15,065 nucleotides of DNA from Candidatus Cloacimonadota bacterium (lineage in GTDB: Bacteria; Cloacimonadota; Cloacimonadia; Cloacimonadales; TCS61): NCBI GenBank assembly GCA_021108055.1, contig JAIORR010000301.1, positions 1 through 15,065 on the forward strand. Reading direction: 5' to 3'. Numbering within the stretch: the first letter of the stretch is position 1; the number at the start of each line of letters is the position of its first letter. Position numbers and translations under genes: made by a program. Below, in pieces: positions 7,094 to 12,499 of this stretch. The notes under the pieces are model-generated. The model was not told the DNA's origin. It saw only the letters and a list, made by a program, of their open reading frames with translations, and did no database searches.

Positions 7094-7480
7094 TTAACGT
7101 TTAGAGAATTGGAATCTCTTTCTCGCCTTTGGTTGACCTGCTTTTTTTCTTTCCACCATTCGCGGGTCACGAGTAAGAAATCCTTCTTTCTTTAAAACCG
7201 GTCTGAGATCTTCGTCATATTTGATAAGAGCCCGGGAGATTCCGAGACGGATTGCACCGGCTTGACCGGAAAGTCCTCCGCCATCTACGTTTGCGGTGAT
7301 GTCAACTTTGTCTGAAAGACCGGCAAGTTTTAAAGGTTGTTCTATGATCATCTCCAGTGTTTCTCTTTTCAGGTAGTTTTTCATAGTTCTACTATTTGCT
7401 GTTCTTTTACCGGTTCCGGGAGTTAATCTTACTCTTGCGACAGCATTTTTTCTTCTTCCGATAGCATCAAAATATTGCAT
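7094..7480 (-). CDS. rpsI: Ribosomal protein S9
   Basis: This small-subunit protein contacts the P-site tRNA through its C-terminal tail. The 128-residue protein has YFDAIGRRKNAVARVRL at the N-terminus, NVDGGGLSGQAGAIRLGISRALIKYDEDLRPVLKKEGFLTRDPRMVERKK in the middle, and the invariant SKR end that reaches the decoding centre. The segment at 25-31, RTANSRT, differs from the usual ITINGRP but length and fold pattern are kept. The GGGAG ribosome-binding site, seven bases before the ATG, overlaps the rplM stop codon, so the pair is coupled as in most bacteria. Confidence 0.97.
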   Translation of the reverse strand: MQYFDAIGRRKNAVARVRLTPGTGKRTANSRTMKNYLKRETLEMIIEQPLKLAGLSDKVDITANVDGGGLSGQAGAIRLGISRALIKYDEDLRPVLKKEGFLTRDPRMVERKKAGQPKARKRFQFSKR

Positions 7481-7491
7481 TTATATTCTCC

Positions 7492-7926
7492 CTATTTTGT
7501 TAACGAAATAACTTCTGGTTTCTGGGCAGCATGAGGATGTTCACTTCCTGAATAAACTTTTAATTTCCGGATAAGTTGTCTTCCTAATATGTTTTTTGGA
7601 AGCATACCTTTTACTGCATGAACGATGATATGTTCCGGTTGTTCTTGAAGCATTCTTTTATATGGAATTACAGTTCTACCATCAGGATAACCACTATATC
7701 GCTGATAAGTTTTTTGTAGTTCTTTATTTCCGGTAAGTCTGATTTTTTCGGCGTTAATAACTACCACATAATCTCCCGTATCTAAATGGGGACTGAAATA
7801 GGGTTTATTCTTTCCGCGCAACAGACTTGCGATGCGGGTTGCTAATCTTCCTAAAACCAGGTCGGAAGCATCTACCAGATACCATTCCTGCTTTATCTGA
7901 TCCGCTTTTGGTGTAACGGTTTTCAT
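7492..7926 (-). CDS. rplM: Ribosomal protein L13
   Basis: This early-assembly 50S protein has 144 residues, the normal length. Signature segments are EWYLVDASDLVLGRLATRIASLLRGK, GDYVVVINAEKIRLTG, HIIVHAVKGMLPKNILGRQLIRKLKVY and the terminal HPHAAQKPE. AGGAG lies just ahead of the ATG. It is the first gene of a minus-strand operon continuing through rpsI, rpsB, tsf, pyrH, frr and a ferredoxin. A TTGACA-type promoter sits about 70 bases upstream. Confidence 0.97.
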   Translation of the reverse strand: MKTVTPKADQIKQEWYLVDASDLVLGRLATRIASLLRGKNKPYFSPHLDTGDYVVVINAEKIRLTGNKELQKTYQRYSGYPDGRTVIPYKRMLQEQPEHIIVHAVKGMLPKNILGRQLIRKLKVYSGSEHPHAAQKPEVISLTK

Positions 7927-7971
7927 GTTTTCTCCTTTAATAAAAAATAACTATCCTGATCGAGACCGAAC

Positions 7972-8000
7972 AAATATTTAATGAGCCTTTTTGCTGTCAA
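7972..8000 (-). promoter_or_regulatory. Probable promoter of the rplM operon
   Basis: On the minus strand a perfect TTGACA occupies 8000-7995. The A/T-rich ATATTT at 7977-7972 follows after 17 bases; TATTTG one base further is an alternative -10. A start near 7965 would give a leader of roughly 38 bases before the rplM ATG. The strong -35 and position support it; the -10 is imperfect. Confidence 0.55.
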
Positions 8001-8017
8001 GCAGAATGAGATATAAT
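7990..8017 (+). promoter_or_regulatory. Possible divergent promoter for the M23 peptidase gene
   Basis: A perfect TATAAT lies at 8012-8017. Upstream, TTTGCT (7990-7995) or TTGCTG (7991-7996) could act as a -35 at 16 or 15 bases. These overlap the -35 of the rplM promoter on the other strand, so the two promoters could compete. The -35 is weak. Confidence 0.4.
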
Positions 8018-8126
8018 TAGTAACCTTGTCACTTTTTGTAAAAAGGCAAAAAAATAAGTAAAAAATATTGCCAGATTTTTTTGAATAACAATTTTGTCTA
8101 AAAAAATAATAAGGATTTTTAGAACA

Positions 8127-8885
8127 TTGAAAACACCTGAAATAATAAGGATAGTTATATTCTTGATATTGATCATTATCATTGCGGTCAATTTTTTTCA
8201 TATACGATATCTTCAAAAAAAAATTGATAATGTAATTGTATTAACGTATGAAGATAGCACCCTGATAGCTTATTCACCCAAATCTTATAAAGAACCTGTA
8301 ATTTTATTCACCCCGGATTTCATCGATATATTCAATAGATATAAGTCTCCATTCAACGATGGATTAAGCTTCAATGAACTTATAAAGCAATATCTGAAGA
8401 ACAGGTGGGCAGATCATTATGGTTGTCCTCGTGGTACAAAAGAGAAAAAAAGAATTCATGAGGGTATCGATTTTTTTGTTCCGGAAAACACGCAGGTATT
8501 TCCATTATCAAATTATGGGATTGTCACAGAAGTAAGTGATGATCCGCATCATCTCGTAAAAGTGGGATGTGTAAGACCAGACGGCAGGATAGATTCCGTG
8601 AAGATTGAATATGGAAAGATAGTGAGAATATTATATCCTGAAGGCATAGAAAGCGTTTATGCACATTTGAATGAAGTTTATGTGGAAGCAGGACAGGAAG
8701 TGAATGGAGATACAAAAGTGGGATTGACCGGATTAACCGGAAATATACGAAATAGTGGAAAAGCCTCGCATCTTCATCTTGAACTTCGCGATAAAAACAA
8801 CAAATCTTTTGACCCGAGAAACAGGCTGAGATTTACGCAAGCTTCCGTAAAGAATTTCATCGAGTTTCTCGAGGTTAATAAATAG
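8127..8885 (+). CDS. Membrane-anchored M23-family (LytM-like) peptidase
   Basis: This is a predicted zinc endopeptidase acting on peptidoglycan cross-bridges or stems, facing the periplasm from a single N-terminal membrane anchor (a run of Ile/Leu/Val ending near IIIIAVNFF). The M23 core is recognisable: HEGIDFFVP supplies the first His and Asp ligands, SVYAHLNEV the catalytic His, and SHLHLELRD the HxH zinc motif. The beta-rich barrel with LTGLTGN lies between. An insertion with VGCVRPDGRIDSVKIEYG interrupts the core. The start is uncertain. TTG 8127 has AAGGA at 8111-8115, while TTG 8094 would add 11 basic residues and has no ribosome-binding site. The gene is divergent from rplM and followed by a lipoprotein gene, so an envelope cluster is likely. 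With all ligands present it is probably active rather than a degenerate EnvC-type regulator. Confidence 0.85.
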   Translation: MKTPEIIRIVIFLILIIIIAVNFFHIRYLQKKIDNVIVLTYEDSTLIAYSPKSYKEPVILFTPDFIDIFNRYKSPFNDGLSFNELIKQYLKNRWADHYGCPRGTKEKKRIHEGIDFFVPENTQVFPLSNYGIVTEVSDDPHHLVKVGCVRPDGRIDSVKIEYGKIVRILYPEGIESVYAHLNEVYVEAGQEVNGDTKVGLTGLTGNIRNSGKASHLHLELRDKNNKSFDPRNRLRFTQASVKNFIEFLEVNK

Positions 8886-8893
8886 AGATAAAA

Positions 8894-8967
8894 ATCCGGC
8901 TTCTCCGGCAACTGCCGGATACGACCGAACAAATTGGGCTTCGTTCCGATAAATCGGAGCTTCGCCC
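8894..8967. repeat. Two GC-rich palindromes between the M23 and lipoprotein genes
   Basis: ATCCGGC (8894-8900) pairs with GCCGGAT (8914-8920). A second structure has GGGC (8936-8939) with GCCC (8964-8967) enclosing TCCGA/TCGGA (8945-8949, 8954-8958) on a four-base loop. GCTTCG occurs twice in it and CCGAACAA follows each palindrome. Neither stem is followed by a T-run, so a REP-like or mRNA-stabilising role fits better than termination. The stretch is distinctly GC-richer than its surroundings. Confidence 0.5.
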
Positions 8968-8986
8968 GAACAAGAAGGAGAAAAAT

Positions 8987-9703
8987 ATGAAAGTTAGAAA
9001 TTTCACATTATTGTTGGTATTAATGATTGGAATTTTTTCGGGATGTGCTGTTATGAACACATCCCTGCAGGAAACAGCGGAGATTGTAAAACCCGGACAT
9101 CCCAAGATTGGTTTTGAATATAATTATGGTCTTGATCTGACATCGACAGTTTATATTCAGAATAACCCGGATTTTGACTCAAAAAAATTAATAGCTTTAC
9201 CTCTTTATGGCATAAAAGCTGGCTTAGGTTTGACAGAAGATATGGATATAAATACGAAATTATGGATATCTTTCGGCGGAATAGGAGCAAAAGCATACAT
9301 AAAGCACAGGATACCTTCTGAAAATGAAAAAATATCTATGGCTGTGGCTCCCGGCATTACATATGTGACAACAGAATCTGATGATGAGGAAGAAAATAGT
9401 AGCATCGATATAGCAGAAATAAAATCCTATGGTTTTGAAATTCCTTTTCTGGCTACTTATAGGGTTGGGGAAGCCCTGGCATTTACCGGTATGGCCAGAT
9501 ACAGTGCAGATTTCATCGATGTGAAAGCGAATGAGAGTACCGAGAAATTTATGCTTAACAGATTTGGTTTTATTGGTGGAATATCTGTTGAATTGGGCCC
9601 TTTATATCTTCGTCCGGAAGGAGGTATCGAAATGGCAGCTCCGAAAAATGGTAACTTTGGAATTGCTCCTATTATTGCAATTGGAGCAGGATTAGATTTT
9701 TAG
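8987..9703 (+). CDS. Outer-membrane-type lipoprotein, beta-strand-rich
   Basis: This is a 238-residue lipoprotein. The signal peptide MKVRNFTLLLVLMIGIFSGC ends in a lipobox with the acylated cysteine at C20. AAGGAG lies six bases before the ATG. The mature region alternates hydrophobic and polar residues and is rich in Gly and aromatic residues, with pieces such as ALPLYGIKAGLGLTEDMDINTKLWISFGG, MAVAPGITYVT, FTGMARYSADF and LYLRPEGGIEMAAP. It ends in IIAIGAGLDF with a terminal Phe, as expected for a small outer-membrane beta barrel. No named family is recognised, and the combination of lipobox and barrel-like repeats is the main clue. A very acidic loop, SDDEEENSS, lies at about residues 131-139. 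Its stop is one base ahead of the FRG gene's ATG, so the two are probably cotranslated. Confidence 0.82.
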   Translation: MKVRNFTLLLVLMIGIFSGCAVMNTSLQETAEIVKPGHPKIGFEYNYGLDLTSTVYIQNNPDFDSKKLIALPLYGIKAGLGLTEDMDINTKLWISFGGIGAKAYIKHRIPSENEKISMAVAPGITYVTTESDDEEENSSIDIAEIKSYGFEIPFLATYRVGEALAFTGMARYSADFIDVKANESTEKFMLNRFGFIGGISVELGPLYLRPEGGIEMAAPKNGNFGIAPIIAIGAGLDF

Positions 9704-9704
9704 C

Positions 9705-10490
9705 ATGAATGAATATATAGTTAAAAGCTGGAACGAGCTTCAGGAGAAATTATTTGAAAATTCATGGAATCCTTCTTTAGGGCGTTTCCGTTCCAAATTT
9801 GCTTTCAGGGGACTTTCTGATGTAGATTATAAACTGGAAACGACTCTGATACGTTTGGGTGGGGATTATGCCAGCCTGGAAAATCATCTACTCAGGAATT
9901 TCAGTAAATATGCTCATCAGAATGTTGTTGAACTCGATTCTATGTGGCACTGGCTTTCGATAGCACAGCATCATGGTCTTCCTACTCGTCTGCTCGACTG
10001 GACTTATTCACCTTATGTTGCAACTCATTTTGCCACAGCGAATATTGAAAAATATGATGTGGATGGAGTTGTCTGGGCAGTAAATTATGTTAAAGCAAAT
10101 GAACTTGTTCCGAAAATTCTAAGAGAAGTACTTGAAAGAGAAGGAGCGAATGTTTTTACTGTCAAGATGCTTCTGGATCATGTAAAATCATTAAAAGAAC
10201 TGGATGAACTATCCCGAAAAGATTTCGTGCTTTTTATTGAACCACCTTCTATAGATGACAGATTCATAAACCAATTCGCTTTCTTTTCGATTTCTTCTAA
10301 TTCAAAATTAGTTCTCAATAATTGGTTAGAGTTACATTCTGATCTGTGGATAAAGATCGTGATCCCAAAAGAACTGAAATGGGAGATACGGGATAAACTG
10401 GATCAGGTAAATATTACGGAGCGTGTTCTTTTTCCCGGTCTCGATGGCTTGGGACAGTGGCTGAAACGGCAATATAGTTCTACAACTTAA
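9705..10490 (+). CDS. FRG-domain protein
   Basis: This 261-residue cytosolic protein has a clear FRG domain. The name-giving F34-R35-G36 sits in KFAFRGLSDVDYKLETTLIR, followed by the core WHWLSIAQHHGLPTRLLDWTYSPYVATHFA (about 81-110). The domain's biochemical role is not established to my knowledge. It occurs in many bacteria and phages, often in accessory genes, and some authors consider it part of conflict or signalling proteins. The C-terminal half has no recognised domain; it contains FINQFAFFSISSN and ends with the VLFPGLDGLGQWLKRQY segment typical of FRG proteins. The start is the ATG one base after the lipoprotein stop, with no strong Shine-Dalgarno, so translation is probably coupled. 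It ends 21 bases from the convergent hydroxylase operon, with no terminator seen. Confidence 0.88.
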   Translation: MNEYIVKSWNELQEKLFENSWNPSLGRFRSKFAFRGLSDVDYKLETTLIRLGGDYASLENHLLRNFSKYAHQNVVELDSMWHWLSIAQHHGLPTRLLDWTYSPYVATHFATANIEKYDVDGVVWAVNYVKANELVPKILREVLEREGANVFTVKMLLDHVKSLKELDELSRKDFVLFIEPPSIDDRFINQFAFFSISSNSKLVLNNWLELHSDLWIKIVIPKELKWEIRDKLDQVNITERVLFPGLDGLGQWLKRQYSSTT

Positions 10491-10511
10491 AGAAAAGAAT
10501 CTTACTCGTTT

Positions 10512-11348
10512 TTATTCGTTCAAAAAAGTTCTGATAAGATTAACACAGACGTGATATCGATATTCCTTATCGGAGCGAAGGTCGGTGATCGGTGTGATCT
10601 CTTCATTCAAAAGCTCTTCAACTTTTAAAAAATTAATTTCTATTAAGCTTTTATCAGTTAAATATTCTTCAATTTTATAAAGTCGACGAGGGTATTCGTT
10701 TAAACTTCCGACTGCCAGTTTAACTGTAGTGAATTTACTGTGTGAAATGTTTTTTAACCCAGCCAGAGTAACTTTTGAAATCATCAGACTTTTACGAGAA
10801 CCAACCTTTTCAAAGTAAGTATCAAACCCGTTCTCTGCTTTTCTGGGAATAATAATACTTCGGATCAATTCATTGGTTTTCATTATATTTGTTTTATATC
10901 CTGTAAAAAAATTATTAAGTTCAATAATACGGGTCTGAGTTTTTGAAACAATTTCCAGTTTTGCATCCAGAACTAAAAGAAGCGGGACAACATCTGCTGT
11001 TGGAGAGCCATTGGCAATATTCCCGCCGATAGTTGCGGAAGTTTGAAGAAGTGGAGAAGCGAAAGATTCCAGAGATCTTTGAAAAAAAGGAAGATTCTCT
11101 TTTATTATCTTAGAATTTAAAATTTCGGTGATATTTGTAACAGCACCAATGACAATATCGTCTTTTACGATCTGAATACCATTGAGTTCCTTCAGATGTT
11201 TGATATAGATTATTTCAGCATTCTTAATAACCCCATTTTTTATCTGGACGTTAATATCTGTTCCGCCTGCAAGAAAATATCTTCTATCATTATTTTCTTC
11301 CATATTCTGGAATAAACCTTCCATATCGTTTGGTCTTATGAATTTCAT
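10512..11348 (-). CDS. Molybdenum hydroxylase FAD-binding subunit (XdhB/CoxM type)
   Basis: This is the medium subunit of a xanthine dehydrogenase-family enzyme. It carries FAD and passes electrons to NAD+ or another acceptor. The 278-residue protein is normal for the free-standing form. The first FAD loop is FLAGGTDINVQIK (AGGTD at about 27-31). The second is SATIGGNIANGSPTADVVPLLLVLDAKLEI, with TIGGN and the S/T-A-D signature. The C-terminal CO_deh_flav_C domain begins near FDTYFEKVGSRKSLMISKV. AAGG-type ribosome-binding sequence precedes the ATG. It is last in the minus-strand hydroxylase operon, separated from the 2Fe-2S gene by an unusual 180-base AT-rich gap. I see no break in the frame. 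Confidence 0.93.
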   Translation of the reverse strand: MKFIRPNDMEGLFQNMEENNDRRYFLAGGTDINVQIKNGVIKNAEIIYIKHLKELNGIQIVKDDIVIGAVTNITEILNSKIIKENLPFFQRSLESFASPLLQTSATIGGNIANGSPTADVVPLLLVLDAKLEIVSKTQTRIIELNNFFTGYKTNIMKTNELIRSIIIPRKAENGFDTYFEKVGSRKSLMISKVTLAGLKNISHSKFTTVKLAVGSLNEYPRRLYKIEEYLTDKSLIEINFLKVEELLNEEITPITDLRSDKEYRYHVCVNLIRTFLNE

Positions 11349-11528
11349 TTTGAACCTTATTCCTTAAAATTTCAATCAATCAAACTGCATTTTTCATTCC
11401 TAACTCTAAAATAATTTAGTTTTTTGTTAGAAGCAATTGAGATTCTTTAATTATTTTGTATTGAGGTAATTTCAATCCAGGATAAAACATTATGAATATA
11501 TGCTGTAAACGATAACATCCTTCAATCT
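11349..11528 (-). other. 180-base AT-rich gap inside the hydroxylase operon
   Basis: There is no gene here. Such subunit genes usually abut or overlap. On the minus strand TTGAAA with TAATTA 16 bases later could be an internal promoter for the FAD gene, but it is weak in an AT-rich setting. No GCTGATGAACGCAGAT-type repeat is present, so this is not obviously an excised GxxExxY site. Confidence 0.3.
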
Positions 11529-12014
11529 TTAATTTACTTGATCAGTTGATATTAGCGGCTTTCTTTCACAAGCCAGCATCACAGATTCAAATATTTTTTG
11601 ATAACCGGTACAGCGGCAGATATTTCCGGAAAGAGCCTTCTTGATCTTATCCGGATTCTTTTCGCCGTCTGTTATTAAATAGTGATAAGATGTAACCAGA
11701 AATCCCGGGAAACAGAATCCGCATTGGACTGCATTCGTTTCATCAAAACAGTCTATCAGCAGCTTTCCAAGGGGTTCCTGTGCAATTCCTTCCGATGTCA
11801 TCACTTCTTTTCCATCGATGTGAACAGCGTTGACAAGGCAACTGGTTACAGGCTTTCCATCTAAAAGAACAGTGCAAGCTCCGCATTCGCCCTCACCACA
11901 GCCTTCTTTAGTTCCAGTTAAACCAAAATCTTCTCGGAGAATATCCAGTAATCGTTTCATTGGATCGACGTCGATCGAAACTTCATTTTCATTCAGGATA
12001 AATTTTATTTTCAT
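11529..12014 (-). CDS. Molybdenum hydroxylase 2x[2Fe-2S] subunit (XdhC/CoxS type)
   Basis: This small subunit carries electrons from the molybdenum site to FAD through two 2Fe-2S clusters. The 161-residue protein has all eight ligands. The plant-ferredoxin-like cluster uses C39, C44, C47 and C59 (EGCGEGECGACTV...C). The second uses C98, C101, C133 and C135 (QCGFCFPGF and NICRCTGYQ). Length and order match stand-alone CoxS/XdhC subunits. GGAG at 12020-12023 lies five bases before the ATG. The repeat flanking the upstream GxxExxY gene starts at 12031, so the native ribosome-binding site was spared. The operon is otherwise molybdopterin subunit upstream and FAD subunit downstream. Confidence 0.96.
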   Translation of the reverse strand: MKIKFILNENEVSIDVDPMKRLLDILREDFGLTGTKEGCGEGECGACTVLLDGKPVTSCLVNAVHIDGKEVMTSEGIAQEPLGKLLIDCFDETNAVQCGFCFPGFLVTSYHYLITDGEKNPDKIKKALSGNICRCTGYQKIFESVMLACERKPLISTDQVN

Positions 12015-12030
12015 CTTAGCTCCATATTAA

Positions 12031-12062
12031 ACCACGGATACACGCTGATGAACGCAGATTTA
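12031..12062. repeat. Flanking repeat L1 at the 3' side of GxxExxY copy 1
   Basis: The core CGCTGATGAACGCAGATT (12043-12060) is preceded by CCACGGATACA. It shares GCTGATGAACGCAGATT with the repeat at 14647 and is in inverted orientation relative to the repeat at 12468. The TTA at its inner end is the stop codon (TAA) of GxxExxY copy 1. Confidence 0.85.
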
Positions 12063-12452
12063 ACAGTCTTTTCTTTCTAATACAATCGGTTTCCATTGTA
12101 ATTCAGGATGTTTAAAATTTATTATAAGACCAACTTGTAAACCTGTGATTCTTAAGTAATTTAGAATTTGTCCAATATGCTCATCTATGATTTTTTCAAC
12201 TGCTTTGAGTTCGATAATGATTTTATCTTCTACAATTAAATCTGGGATAAAGACATCAACAACTTCATTTTTATACTTAACTGGAAATTCTTTTTGTTTA
12301 ATGAAATTAATTTGATTATCTCTGAATTCAATGCACAAAGCATTTTCATAAGTTTTTTCTCGGAAACCATGACCGATCTCGTTATGAACAGACATTGCGC
12401 AGCCAATAATTTCATATCGAAGTTCTTTATGTATTAAATCATTTATCTTCAA
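12060..12452 (-). CDS. GxxExxY protein, copy 1 (PD-(D/E)XK nuclease-like)
   Basis: This is a 130-residue member of the GxxExxY family, named for G29-x-x-E32-x-x-Y35 in GHGFREKTYENAL. Its later part has P70-D71 followed after nine residues by E81-L-K83 (PDLIVEDKIIIELKA), the exact PD-x9-ExK layout of the PD-(D/E)XK nuclease superfamily, with Q95 a possible extra active-site residue. Biochemical function is unproven. The start is TTG 12452 with AGGAG six bases upstream. It lies between the molybdopterin and 2Fe-2S subunit genes, in the operon's direction, framed by inverted repeats L1 and R1. A second copy at 14677 has the same protein over the shared range except for the last two residues (DC here, EG there). 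Its position in an unrelated metabolic operon indicates insertion. Confidence 0.93.
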   Translation of the reverse strand: MKINDLIHKELRYEIIGCAMSVHNEIGHGFREKTYENALCIEFRDNQINFIKQKEFPVKYKNEVVDVFIPDLIVEDKIIIELKAVEKIIDEHIGQILNYLRITGLQVGLIINFKHPELQWKPIVLERKDC

Positions 12453-12467
12453 AAGAATCTCCTAAAT

Positions 12468-12499
12468 ATCAGCGTCTATCTGCGTTCATCTGCGGTTAA
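12468..12499. repeat. Flanking repeat R1 at the 5' side of GxxExxY copy 1
   Basis: Read on the minus strand this is TTAACCGCAGATGAACGCAG followed by ATAGACGCTGAT. It contains GATGAACGCAGAT in the opposite orientation to L1, so copy 1 sits between inverted ends about 405 bases apart. It overlaps the end of the molybdopterin subunit gene and encodes that protein's last residues and stop. Confidence 0.85.

Noticed and set aside
7923..8216. 97-codon minus-strand frame overlapping the rplM start and the divergent promoters
   Set aside because: It is Tyr/Lys/Ile-biased low-complexity sequence, overlaps the M23 gene and would place rplM's promoter inside a coding region.
7964..8934. 12-base direct repeat GACCGAACAAAT at 7964 and 8923 flanking the M23 gene
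   Set aside because: A shared 12-mer is expected several times by chance in 15 kb and no other sign of an inserted unit is seen.
11406..11425. CTAAA/TTTAG hairpin followed by T residues in the operon gap
   Set aside because: The stem is five mostly A-T pairs and is oriented for plus-strand transcription, where no gene ends nearby.
12476..12499. Truncation or frameshift of the molybdopterin subunit
   Set aside because: All cofactor and catalytic motifs including the late GLGE are present and the protein runs to the usual PER-I/L end before the repeat-coded tail, so it looks functional.
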